64,000 bases of DNA from contig CANUEZ040000199.1 of assembly GCA_948099385.1 (NCBI GenBank), forward strand, positions 3,978,001 through 4,042,000, in the 5' to 3' direction. The notes beneath the pieces were generated by a model. That model searched no databases. It was not told where the DNA came from and saw only the letters and a program-made list of their open reading frames with translations. Of the stretch, positions 24,205 through 34,454 are shown one piece after another; within the stretch, counting starts at the first letter, position 1, and every line of letters starts with the position of its first letter. This DNA is from Fasciola hepatica (Eukaryota; Platyhelminthes; Trematoda; Plagiorchiida; Fasciolidae). Made by a program: the position numbers and the translations under genes.

Positions 24205-24530
24205 GTCAAGCATTCCTGGCTGTCATAGAGGACGACATAACTCGGTGATCTGGATCAGCTCGAAGATGAGCAGGGTGGCGTCGTAGTATTACATATTCAT
24301 CGCAAATCAAAAGACCACACACATCTTCCAGGTCTCAAGACCATGGTTTATACCCTGAATTAGGCGGAAGATATGCACCACTGATGAGTCCTAACAATAG
24401 CTCTGACTTGAGTCTGGTGCTTTCAAATGCAGGATTGGTCGGATGGCTTGAGGTTTTGTACGTGAAATGTGGAGTCCAAAGAACAGTTAACTAAGCAATA
24501 TAACATCAATCGCACACACTACCCGCAAGT
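24205..24530 (+). repeat. 330-bp dispersed repeat, forward copy
   Basis: Inverted partner of 16930-17260. Taken with the minus strand of that copy the frames do not stay open, so this is a non-coding repeat. Confidence 0.85.
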
Positions 24531-24954
24531 AATTGCGACTAAGCTGAATAATGAAGCATTTAAAATTCATTACCGGTGTTGTCGAAACTCGTAGAATATG
24601 CCTATCGATTCATGAAAGAGATTGTAACACGAATAAATTTCTTTTCCATATACCATTCAGGCACTTACGTATATAGTATTGGGGAAAGGAGAGTGTTTGT
24701 GCAGCTATAGATAGGAGTGAGTGAGTAAGTGAAAAACAAATCTGGTAACTTGACAAAATGCCCCAACTTGATGAAATTTGTCCTGTGTTTAAACGGCAAT
24801 AAGAGTGAAATATGCAACCACCTGCCGTGAAAAGACAGATGTGAAAAAAGAAGGTGACAAAAAACAGTGATTAACCGGAGAGAATTTGTATATGGGAATT
24901 ATAAGAGAACCACTTGTTACGGTCTTGACAACAACAACTGTTGCACTAGGTTAC

Positions 24955-26640
24955 GTTGCTTGCATTAATCGAGCTTAACTAATAGAATTGTTGTGGTTTC
25001 TGATGTCATAAGCAGCCGCCTGAATAAACATTTCGTGTGAACGCTGAGAGTTGCCAGGGCTGGTTTGACAGCTGTCACTGTGTCCTTTTGATCTCTACTA
25101 TCCACTAGATGTTGTAGGATTGCTATATTGATGGTCCGAAGTGTCTCTTTGAGTAAAGAAGCCGGGACATGTTCTGATATCTTCTTAAACAGGAGTCTAG
25201 TCGTATGTCCAATATACTGCGCACTGCGAGAGCACGTAAACTGGTATAGAATAAGAGGTTGAAACTGATGAGATAACCTGTCCTTGGATTGCCAAACTAT
25301 GAATGACAGTTTTTGTTAAGATTCGGACATGTGCAGTGAGAAAAGACTTCCCGAAGGACTTAGATAAGTGTAGATCCAGTATTTTTAGTGTCTTGTCACC
25401 CTTGAACGGAGAATTAGGAAGACATCCATTTTCTTGGCCATTTTCACACTTGTTTTGTGTCTCCTCTCCCCATATGTTGACGAATAAACGGGTCTGGATA
25501 GCCATTTTTCAGTTGTGTGTCACGTATATGTTCAAGTTCTTAGGCAGTTGTATCAGGGCTACAGATGTTTCTTGCTCTGTAGGTCAGACAGCTCATTTGG
25601 CTACTTTGGTATCCTAGAGGGACAAAACGTAGGAATTGTGTGTATTGCCCCAACCATTTGCATCTCCGATACACCCTCTTTTCTGTATGTCCGTCCTCCA
25701 TTCTACATTATCCCACATCAAGAAAAGTGAGAAAATTGTCCTCTTCTATCTCCGTTGTAAATCGGGTCATTGCATAGGCACAGTCGAATGTCTACACTAG
25801 TTCGGTAAAATCTTTTGCTCAGTCACAAATTGTGAAAGTGTCGTCGATGTATCTGGTATGCATATATGGACTGTCGATGATGCTGCGGATTGGTCCACTT
25901 TCGAAGTTGGCAAAGAAAATATCTGCCAGAAGGGGTTCAAGCAATGGTCCCATTGCTACCCCATCCTTCTGGCTGCAGTATTTTCCACTGTATAGAAATT
26001 TTATATTCCATGTATATCTAAGGATTATTTCTTTTGGCTTGATCACGGGAATGTTGAGTTTGATGTCCATGTCGGTCAAGTATGGCCAGATGAAATCTAC
26101 CGTCTCGATCAGTGGAACACTTGTGAATAGGGATTCCACATCCAGGGAAGGCATAGCCCTTTCAGACAGATCCTGATGTTTTATCATCTACTCAAAGGAG
26201 AACGAATTTCTCACATTACACCTTGCAAGGGACTTGCGCACAGGTTCAAGAATTTCTGCAATCCACTGATCTGTGGCGTGATAGGCTTAGGTGCTCATGT
26301 CAATCACAGGTCTTAGGGTATACTTGGTTTGTGCACTTTTGTTAATCCGTAGAGTCTATGTGGTTGCGAGCCGCAGGGCAAAAGCTTGTCATAGAGCGAT
26401 TTGGAAATGGCGTATACTTCTATGTATGTGTCTGCACGTTTACTGTGAGGGCCTGTGTGAAGAATAGCTCTGTGTTTCATCGGTAATGGAAGGGTCATTT
26501 GAGGTCAACAAGAATTTGTGGCCTTTTGGAACGTCAACTTATTGGCGTTGATGGCGCCGTCCATACACCTGAAATCTTCAACCCGTTGTTTCATTCAGGT
26601 CATTTCGGATGAGGGGTGACTGCGAAAGCCTACAGAAATA
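24955..26640 (-). mobile_element. Penelope-like element, RT plus GIY-YIG, decayed
   Basis: Minus strand, 5' end near 26.64 kb. The RT opens with SLYDKLLPCGSQPHRLYGL and VHKPSIP, then SLDVESLFTSVPLIETVDFI and KDGVAMGPLLEPLLADIF, then the catalytic box RYIDDTFTI (25.82 kb). The linker reads RARNICSPDT and ELEHIRDTQLKNGYPD. The nuclease reads YQFTCSRSAQYIGHTTRLL and KKISEHVPASLLKETL, with the YIG box intact, and ends near 24975. Several stops and frame changes separate the blocks. This is a nearly full-length but inactive Penelope-like element; such elements prime reverse transcription at nicked DNA with the GIY-YIG endonuclease. Confidence 0.92.
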
Positions 26641-27138
26641 AAGCACACTTGTTAACATTCACTGTGAAATCAACGGCACAGTTTTATTTGTTGAGTATTA
26701 GTTCCCGTTAATTGCTGGTGACTTTCGGTGTGCACCTAGCACAACCTGAGGGAAATTGGGTAATTTAATCTTCCTTTTTAATTATCATGGTTACGTTCGT
26801 CGTTCTTTATATACATCAAATACGAGAAAACGGTAACATGTGGTTGACTTCGGTTCGAACTGATTAGTGGAAACTACCCACCTTCTATAACCAGGTATGT
26901 CCGGTAATTCTACCGGTCGACACGTGTTGAGTCGATAGCATACTCCGTTTGAGATACGCACTAAATGCTTCTGATCTTCGAGTTATCAAATATAATCACA
27001 ATGTTTCTTCGCGAATTCATTCCTCGAGATCTGTTCACATTCCCCTATTTCATCTTGTGAGATATTTTGAAAACATCTGAATATTCTATTCACTCTTGAA
27101 GTCGAAACTTTGGAGTTTCCGACGTTTTTCACCCTCAG

Positions 27139-27425
27139 ATAACAGTAAATATCCCGGAGCACATTGAGGAGGTTGAAACGAACAGACCAAAATCTGTCCA
27201 GCTCGAAATCTGCATTCCAAGAGCCCGTACGATATTTGAATCGACATTGTTGATTGTCTGCTCAAAATCCGAGGAGTCTGATAAGCCGCAGTGCATTGTA
27301 AAAGTGCTCCGCCTGAGCAACGTAAAACAAATTAAAGTGGGCCACACATGCATCTCCAACATCACTGAGTTTAACGTGGTCCAGCAGAATCGAGTTTAAA
27401 TCAATTTTACAAATATCAGATCCGC
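27139..27425 (+). pseudogene. Left exon 0, beta-type domain, with stop
   Basis: Acceptor CACCCTCAG, then the frame ITVNIPEHIEEVE, RPKSVQLEICIPRAR, KPQCIVKVLRLSN, SNITEFNVVQQNRV. An in-frame TAA at 27397-27399 replaces the CAA of the right copy. A possible donor GTGAGA (27426) is GC in the right copy. Alternating hydrophobicity, two cysteines and NIT suggest an extracellular beta-sandwich. Confidence 0.6.
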
Positions 27426-27815
27426 TGGTGAGAAGGTGTTCTATTTCAAAGGAATTGTCAATTCCTGTGTTTATTTTCTGTCATTAGTTTTTCACTGGAC
27501 TATAAAAATGATTTGTTTGGTCTTAATATATCACACATGGATGAACACATAATTGATGAGCACGACTACACTGGGAAGAAAAACACCGTAAAACTAGATC
27601 TGATTCAGTGTTTCTCAATCAACTTAATGTGTATGAGAGCGTTATTATTCACACCTTTTTCAGAAGAGGTTTATCGAATGATCGGAGGTTGGCCTGTTAT
27701 CACTCATTCATTGTGTTAGCTTTCAGACAATTTACGACCTGCCGTGAGTGGTGAGTGGACCACGATAGACATTGTTCATTTATACATCGTTTCTGGCCTC
27801 TCAGAAGAAACGGTA

Positions 27816-27828
27816 GGGGGGGGGGGGG
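27816..27828. repeat. G13 homopolymer
   Basis: Thirteen G in a row. The matching place in the right arm (about 63104-63117) is a C-rich tract broken by T, so the run changed length after duplication. Confidence 0.95.
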
Positions 27829-27897
27829 TGCGAAGACGAATTCCAGCGGCTTACGCCTTGACCAAAATATGGTACCTCACCGTTCTGGACAGCTCAG

Positions 27898-28105
27898 CAC
27901 AAACACTATTCCGGAGGTGGACAGTGCCGTTACACTCACCGTTTGGTTAGACTCAGCTAGGTATGTAACGAATGCTCTCCTTGTTGGAAAATCAGTTCCA
28001 AACCTTAACGGCGTTGGAAGTTGCTCGCGAATGTGTTCAGCCAGGAGTCTGGTCGTGAGACCACAAAATGTATTGTTTCACAAAGGCACATACCGGAATA
28101 CATAA
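27898..28105 (+). pseudogene. Left exon 1 (tentative)
   Basis: Behind CAGCTCAG the frame reads VDSAVTLTVWLDSARYV, then SCSRMCSARSLVVRPQ, to a TAA. The right copy has a TGA (62977-62979) where this one has TCA. The frame is less certain than for other exons, because no consensus donor ends it. Confidence 0.4.
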
Positions 28106-28776
28106 ACAATGAGACTGCCGAGTCAGGCACATTGACTTGCAACCGCAAACACACAGCTGTGAAGGAACACGCAGTCTGGCAGCATGAACAATCGTTTTTG
28201 CACAGTACCTGCTAGTGTGTCACTTATAAATGGTAGAGAGATGTTCACTGGCTCTATCTCCACCATTGTGTTCCCTTGAGTTTCCTTGTCTTTCTAAACA
28301 ATCTGGTTGATTAAATGTTCAGGTTATCCACTAGGAATGTATTCCGCACCGTATGGAGTTCTTCTTTCATGGTATTTATCATCTGTGCACATCAGTGAGT
28401 TAGTCAGCTGCTTAGCTGTCTTTTGATCTTGGGCGTCGAACAGCTGCCTAAATGCGTGCTTTTCTATTCCACATTGCACTTTTATTGACCTATCAAAATA
28501 CTCGGCCAATTGCTGGACCAGTCAAATTTTCGTTACAGAATGATATTCAATTTCCTGATTCGGTTATTAGCAAAATGCCAACCGTAAAAATGGGACAAAA
28601 ATTTAAACTTGCTCATCTGTCAATTGCTCATCTACTTGTGGATTCTTACCACTCATGTTCTTACCAAAAAGCAGTGCGGTATTGCTTAAAGTTTTAAATT
28701 TGAAAAGTTTGTCTAGGAGATCTTGATCATGGAATAGGCTTCATTGCCATGCAGAAAATTTTCTGTTCTCCTGTAG

Positions 28777-29008
28777 ATTTCGGCAAAGACAAAACACGAG
28801 ATGCAAATATGATCAATTTGGAGATTGAACTAAGAGCGACCCATTGCATGGAAGTAGAAAACAAGAAGACTATCACCATTTAGTTTGAATCCCATTTTGA
28901 TGACCAATTGATTTCGAAAAATGCAACAATCGATGTGCGCCACAAAGGCCAGCCTTCCACGGATCTCGATTTAAAAATGTTTATCAACATTTCGGATGTC
29001 TATCCAGG
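28777..29008 (+). pseudogene. Left exon 2, with stop
   Basis: Acceptor CTCCTGTAG and donor GTAAGT. The frame reads DFGKDKTRDANMINLEIEL, HCMEVENKKTITI, then TAG (28881-28883), then ISKNATIDVRHKGQ and ISDVYPG. The right copy is open at the TAG (CCG) but has its own TGA earlier. The donor sits one base later than the right copy's GT and would change phase into the next exon. Confidence 0.65.
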
Positions 29009-29009
29009 G

Positions 29010-29865
29010 TAAGTCGGACGGAAAGGCGAGCATAATTATTGTGGTTTTAACTGTTCAGTCATTTCATTTACATCATGATCCAGGTAAAAATGCAATATTT
29101 TTGTTATATTCTTACACTTACAGTAACACAGTTTTATGAGCACGTATTCACGCTGTACTATTTGCGAATAACACCCTCTTGTGTTCACACTAACTGAATA
29201 ATAGCTAGAAGTTTAGCCACAGATGATGTTGTAATTTTATGAGTGGAAAAATATGACAGCTCAATATTAGTGCAACAGAACGCGACCGCTGAAATAAATA
29301 TGAACAGTTTTTAATGAAGGATCATCAAAATAAATAACCTTCTCAGGGGAGCTTGGTCACCTTATACTACTGAATTACGCAGTGTTTGTTTTTACCAGTG
29401 ATGGAGTGGTATTCGGTGGGATTGGACCACCACTGACGCAAGTCCAGCCCAGAAGATGACATTTTGCGACAATGTACCACTCAGTTTGCAGAATATCCCT
29501 GCCAACAAGTGAAACAGAATGCTGGCATGAGGGAAAATTTAGGGGGACCTCGTTTTGAGCGTTACTGGATAAAGTCTGTTATTTCACACCAAACTGATTT
29601 CAGACTGCGTGCCAAACAAAACATGGTACAATAAAGGAGGAAGGGGTAGATAGTCCGAGACCAAGGCTGTTGCGCATAGAGATATACAGGTAACTGACAT
29701 GCCGTCCTGTGAGTGCGTCGCACTGGTAAACTGAATGATAAGCCGGTTGCTGAAGTCCAGCATAGTAGGAACTGCTACTGACCGGTGAGGCATGAGCACT
29801 ATGGGAACATTTTCGGCATTTCTGCTTAGTGCAGAAGAGTTATTTTCAAGGAATTCAGGTTGCAA
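29010..29865 (+). other. Intron and deletion junction, left arm
   Basis: Intron sequence matches the right arm to about 29425, where the first 27 nt of exon 3 (TGATGGAGTGGTATTC) are followed directly by sequence that in the right arm lies 1.45 kb further on. 29430-29865 then pairs with 60090-59680. An open frame on the minus strand at 29584-29865 is only the antisense of that shared intron. Confidence 0.75.
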
Positions 29866-30940
29866 CTCACCCCTTTCAAAGTGAACATTTTGCTTGCTTC
29901 GTGAATGTAGTTGTCTGTTGCGATCGACAGCGAGTCGAAGAACAGCGCACGAGAAACAGTATTACTTCACTCTCCAACATTCATCGAACAATGTTTTGCA
30001 CTATGCATGTATTCACTCAAAATCAGTCGTATGTTGAGAAGCCGGTTAAGCATGTTCCTGTGCATTTTCTCCCTTAAAAGATCGAATTTAGTACTAGACG
30101 TCAACAGTACAGGAAATAACGATTTGATTGAGATTGAACATCGTTGAATAAATCTTCATATTACAAGATATACAGACTTAAAATTGTCTAACAAGGTCAT
30201 CACAAGAAAGTAAACGAGGCTTGTGATCTCGTGAGGGTCTTCCCACTCCAGTTTACTTTACATAAAACGGACAATAGTACATATTTTCCACCTCGGCCAC
30301 TACTCTTGATAGAATAGTTGTGAACGAACGAATAATTTCGGATGATGAACATTCCAGTGAGGTTGAGGTGCTTGTTTTCTGGAGAACAGTATGAGCGTGG
30401 GGATTTTCATTCTACTTCTTAGCCTGTGCGTTGTCTGCACTTTTTCTAAGCCTGTGCTCATTATGTATATTCGCTGTCACTGTGATGCACAATTTGGTAT
30501 GAGAAAAACAGAACATGAAATGTCCCTAGTATTTCTTGTAACATATCCCGATAAGCATCAGAAAACTGTTTATGCTTGCTATCCTAGAGCACACAAGGGT
30601 AAAACTTGAACGAGAAGCCTGTAACACACATTTGCCCAGCTCAACAATGACTACTGCCCGGACACAGTACTGTGTTTCATGATAAAACACAGGGAACCCA
30701 AATTTGATGATTAGAAATTTTATATGCAGATTTGAATATCACAAATAGAAGTAGATAAGCAAAACGAATTTCGGATGCTTTATTTCACTTATGTAGTACT
30801 TCTGGCGTCAAATGTTCCTGTTCTACAAATTTAACACAGTATAAACTATTTTGTTTGAATTAGTTTTTTCAGGTAATTGACAGATTTCATCATAAAGAAC
30901 TAATGGTCATGATATCGCTATCCATTTCCTTGTACATGAG
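29866..30940 (+). other. Block present only in the left arm
   Basis: About 1.08 kb with no counterpart in the right arm between the matched points 29865/59680 and 30950/59660. It contains a small open frame with a signal-peptide-like start (30391-30609). It could be an insertion here or a loss on the right; no target-site duplication or element ends are visible. Confidence 0.75.
30391..30609 (+). CDS. Small secreted-type ORF
   Basis: A 72-codon frame starting at ATG with MSVGIFILLLSLCVVCTFSK, a textbook signal peptide: short N-region, Leu-rich core, and a small residue before the possible cut after TFS. The mature part would be about 53 residues with three cysteines (IRCHCDAQFG, YACYPRAHKG) and ends in TGA. 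An AAGG/GTAAAA donor near the end might instead extend it by splicing. Family unknown. Length and hydrophobicity could arise by chance in AT-rich DNA, and no promoter or poly(A) signal is evident. Confidence 0.3.
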   Translation: MSVGIFILLLSLCVVCTFSKPVLIMYIRCHCDAQFGMRKTEHEMSLVFLVTYPDKHQKTVYACYPRAHKGKT

Positions 30941-31008
30941 GATTTCGAATCTACAATAATTTTTCGATTTTTCTTATTAAACAACTTTACTTTCCAAACC
31001 TAATCCAG

Positions 31009-31169
31009 TGACACGGTCCAAATAAATAAGACATTGAAGAATACGGAACGGTCCCAATGCGAATGCAAATTAACAATGCTGGATCTTCATGCTGGACCAT
31101 GGGTCGTCGATGGAGTGCTGGTTGATACCAACAAAATGAATGCCAATTTGAAGACGAATGTAGATACGC
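31009..31169 (+). pseudogene. Left exon 7, frameshifted
   Basis: Acceptor TAATCCAG and donor GTGAGT. The frame reads ERSQCECKLTMLDLHAG, PWVVDGVLVDTNKMNAN. Compared with 59425-59599, 14 nt are missing near its end, which destroys the frame. The CEC motif and beta-type pattern suggest an extracellular domain. Confidence 0.65.
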
Positions 31170-31952
31170 GTGAGTGGAATACCTTCGTCAGTTCAGTGAC
31201 CGAAATATATTGTGAACTTGTTGTTCGGCTGTTTTCACTTTTTCAGTCTTTCTCACGAACTGATTCCATTTAGTTCAAATAATAAATGATGTTCATATTT
31301 CCAATATACTTATTTTTACATATCACACTCGAATTTCCAACTAAAGTGTATTGTAATTTACCGATATATGTATAATACTTGGGATTATCAATCCATTAAA
31401 ATTTACATTTTTTCCAATATTGGCATTCGATATTCGACAATCACAGTCTACAGTATAACTATAACAGACCATTCATTGATTAGGTATTATGCTTCTAACC
31501 AGATTAGAGCACTGATATAATTGGGATACCAGTCAGATGGAAAGGTGTCACGGGGTGAGAGGCATCATCGATTTCAACCTTCGTGATAAGGGAACTGAAG
31601 CATTGCTCAGTCGTCCATATAGTGACTAGACATTTTTAAGACGGATTCGCCAGTTCCAAATTTGTGTACCAGATAGGACTCAGTTCACTGGTTTCATTAT
31701 TCAGAAAAGTGATGTAATATATGATTATATTCGAAATGAACTCGAGGGTTATATAAAAGTGTCAGATTGCTCTGAAATAATGCCACGTGTTCAAGGGCGC
31801 AGATTACACCACGAAACAGCTTTGAGGTGGTTATTTCATTACTCCAAAACACAAACAAAATTGATCCATTCTATCTCGTCTATCCTTAACTACAAGGTGC
31901 ATAGGAAATAACATGTATGGTGTACATTATAATCTAATGGCTTCTGTTTCAG

Positions 31953-32154
31953 ATAGAAGATTTCGTCTCAATGGACACATGGAATTTCTCGGTCATTGTC
32001 CGATTTACAAAACTTCTTGATTTTAGTTCACACCTTCGACTGAGGATATTGCGTTTCACTATGATTTTGTACTGTCAGTTGCAATTTCCCATCGATAAAC
32101 ATCCGTGGGCTACAGTTCATACCATAGAACATGTGATCTTACATTTCGAACGCA
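31953..32154 (+). pseudogene. Left exon 8
   Basis: Acceptor CTGTTTCAG and donor GTAGGT. The frame reads IEDFVSMDTWNFSVIVRFTK, then VHTIEHVILHFER, continuing in phase 0 from exon 7. The right copy differs by a one-base deletion and a lost donor. Confidence 0.6.
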
Positions 32155-32629
32155 GTAGGTATTGCTCAGATGGCATAACCATCTCACTTGGCAACTGTAA
32201 TATCTTTCATTTGTATTGTTCTAATGTTTCTGTTGCAACAAATCATCATCAATAAATTGTAACGTATTATCATTTAAGTGAATGACAATAAATGGCTGGC
32301 GGGTTATTGAATAAAGGTTCACAGTTGAACACTGAGTGAAGTACCAATTCAGAAAAGTAAATACGGTTTAAAAACTATTAACAGCTGTGATCGGAATCTG
32401 TGTGGTGGATGGTTTACAACTTGTAACGCAAAACGAAATTAGATTCAATATGTTGGTATCGAATATTATTGAACTGTGTAATGCATAGGCATTTTATTTC
32501 GAAGCAAATCTTTTATTCATGTTGGAGAAAAGGATGTCCTTCTATGATTTCTCGCGAGTCCCATGATTGTTTATCCCACACTTTTCTGATTACCAACTTG
32601 TGTTAATATAACTGAATCGGTGTTGGATT

Positions 32630-32935
32630 TCTTCCGTATTTAAAACTAGACCAATTCAAACAACTGATAGACCACACTCCGAGTGAAACTGCGGATTGTC
32701 AAGTCCAAACATGGACATCCGCATATCAAACAACAGAATCTTATCCTCTGACGACCAGTGGAACCACGCATACCAATAAATCGCCTTTCAATCGACGACA
32801 CCTGACCATACTACTGGGAAGGGCGAGTGATATATATTACATCCGGATAAAGTTACCGAACTATGAGGACAGATGGTTCTCCAGCCACATTTCGATCACT
32901 TCAGATGGAAGAGCATTTTCTGATATCGGAGAAGA
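32630..32935 (+). pseudogene. Left exon 9, F5/8C-like first half
   Basis: The frame reads YLKLDQFKQLIDHTPSETA, CQVQTWTSAYQTTE, NRRHLTILLGRASDIYYIRI, NYEDRWFSSHISITSDGRAF. The run 'L-x-I-L-L-G-R..D-I-x-x-I-R-I ... S-x-H-I-S-I-x-S-D-G' matches the core strands of F5/8 type C and related galactose-binding folds (usual DLG...I..I.I......... I..S.DG). These bind glycans or lipids on surfaces. The exon boundaries are approximate. Confidence 0.5.
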
Positions 32936-33309
32936 TTGTTTTATTATTGTTTTATTGACCATACCTAGAATTTGCTGTCACCGAATTGAATTTCAAAAAT
33001 ACCTATTTCCCTCCCCTCAAAGTAATTCGATTCTGGAGTGAATTCCGTAAATTATTGCAATATTAAATAACTGCCCGAAACAAAATGGGTGAATTAAGCT
33101 TTGAAAGGATAATCACACACTACAGTTCTGGAATATGCTTACTTTCGTTCAGAGTAGTTAAATAGAAGTAGATACTCGAATTCGAAACTCTTGTACACGT
33201 TTGAACTCTTCCAGATATTTTCTGAATAACTGCATCCAAAATTTGAACATTCAGATTATCGAATTCATTTCAACCGAAACTTTTCCTTTCATTTGTGCCT
33301 TCTTTGCAG

Positions 33310-33478
33310 TGTACCTTCAATGCATACCACGACAATTCACATGTCTGTGTCTTCAAACACTCGTTCCAAGCCCGAGGACTTAGAATCATACCTACAAAAC
33401 CAGTGATCAAAAGTGACATAACAAAAGTTTCTGTCCATCTCCATGGCATATCTTACGAAAGAGACATTCACCAATTTG
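33310..33478 (+). pseudogene. Left exon 10, F5/8C-like second half
   Basis: Acceptor TCTTTGCAG and donor GTGAGT. The frame reads YHDNSHVCVFKHSFQARGLR, IIPTKPVIKSDITKVSVHLHG. ARGLRIIP...VSVHLHG matches the closing strands of F5/8C domains (ARYVRI.P......LR.EL.G). It joins exon 9 in order and extends in phase into exon 11. Confidence 0.6.
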
Positions 33479-33748
33479 GTGAGTTCCAAATAGCTGTATT
33501 TGTTTTCGCATCCTCCCAAGAAAGGTTTCTTAATATTTGAGAAACTCTTGCCACTGAAAGCTGGAAGTAAAACTGCACCGACGAAATTGCCTACTCATAA
33601 TGAAAATATTAGTGTTGACTAGATTTAAGTGATTGGTAAACGATAGTTGATAAATAAAAATAACATTTTCCTCTATAATATGCCATTGAATGATCCATTC
33701 GCGCCACATGTCACCCATCTTTCATTGTTGAACCAATCCCTTTTTTAG

Positions 33749-33946
33749 TTCCTTGTATTAAACCGTACACGTTGGCACCGGAAGGGGGACCCACACTCCC
33801 ACAATCAATGCCGTTATTTAATCGATCGTATATTCGTGTGAAAGATATATTGATCATCTGCCATTCAGTCCCGCAATTGGCCACATTCTCCTATCCCACA
33901 ATGAAATATGCTGGCCTTGTTGACGGGAATCGTTTAACGTGGTTTG
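33749..33946 (+). pseudogene. Left exon 11, CTLD-like start
   Basis: Acceptor TTTTTTAG and donor GTGAGT. The frame reads PYTLAPEGGPTLPQSMPLF, YIRVKDILIICHSVPQLATF, DGNRLTWF. ICHSVPQLATF recalls the first helix of C-type-lectin-like domains (C....G..LA.). Nearly identical to 56997-57194, where no lesion falls in this exon. Confidence 0.65.
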
Positions 33947-34053
33947 GTGAGTGACAGCCTGCAGATTCAATCATCACTATTTTTAAGATTTACTGAGACG
34001 AAAAGGCACTCGTTAACTATACTGTCGTCATTCACTAATCGTTTCTGTTATAG

Positions 34054-34317
34054 ATCTTGGTCCAATGATATCGCAGATAATAACCTATTAAAACGAAGAC
34101 AAACGATTCTTCGCTGTGGGTCCAGATCGGAGTAGCATTTTGAGTACCAGAGATTTGACAGACCAGTGGATTGGAATATCCCTATCTGAATATCGCAATT
34201 ACATTGATGGGAAGAACCACACAAATGCAACATATCTCCCATGGGAGGGAGCACGGACGTTTAACAAGAATCTATATGGTGAGAAGTCTGCAGAATTCAC
34301 AGCCGACGATTGGAACT
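34054..34317 (+). pseudogene. Left exon 12, CTLD-like centre, with stop
   Basis: Acceptor GTTATAG and donor GTAAGT. An in-frame TAA (34089-34091) is followed by an open frame: VGPDRSSILSTRDLTDQWIG, ISLSEYRNYIDGKNHTNATY, LPWEGARTF, AEFTADDWN. WIGIS, NATYLPWEG and the E.......WN run fit the WIGL, NW.G and WND landmarks of C-type-lectin-like domains. The right copy reads CGA at the TAA and has CAEF, giving the expected cysteine. Confidence 0.6.
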
Positions 34318-34454
34318 GTAAGTACTGGCCCTAATCGCATTCTGTGGCATGATCCATGATGAGCTATTCACGTTCGAATTTGTGGCACATGACTGCCACG
34401 ACAAATGATAAAATTATTGCTTAATTTACAAATGTCATTATTACATGATTCGTC

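Noticed and set aside
24093..24248. Tyr-Ile repeat open frame
   Set aside because: Translation of the (TA)n tract.
25303..26176. Plus-strand frames of 104 and 114 codons
   Set aside because: Antisense shadows of the Penelope-like element read on the minus strand.
29584..29865. 93-codon minus-strand ORF and its partner at 59741-59974
   Set aside because: Shared intron sequence; the frames diverge and end differently, and splice-bounded exons run on the other strand.
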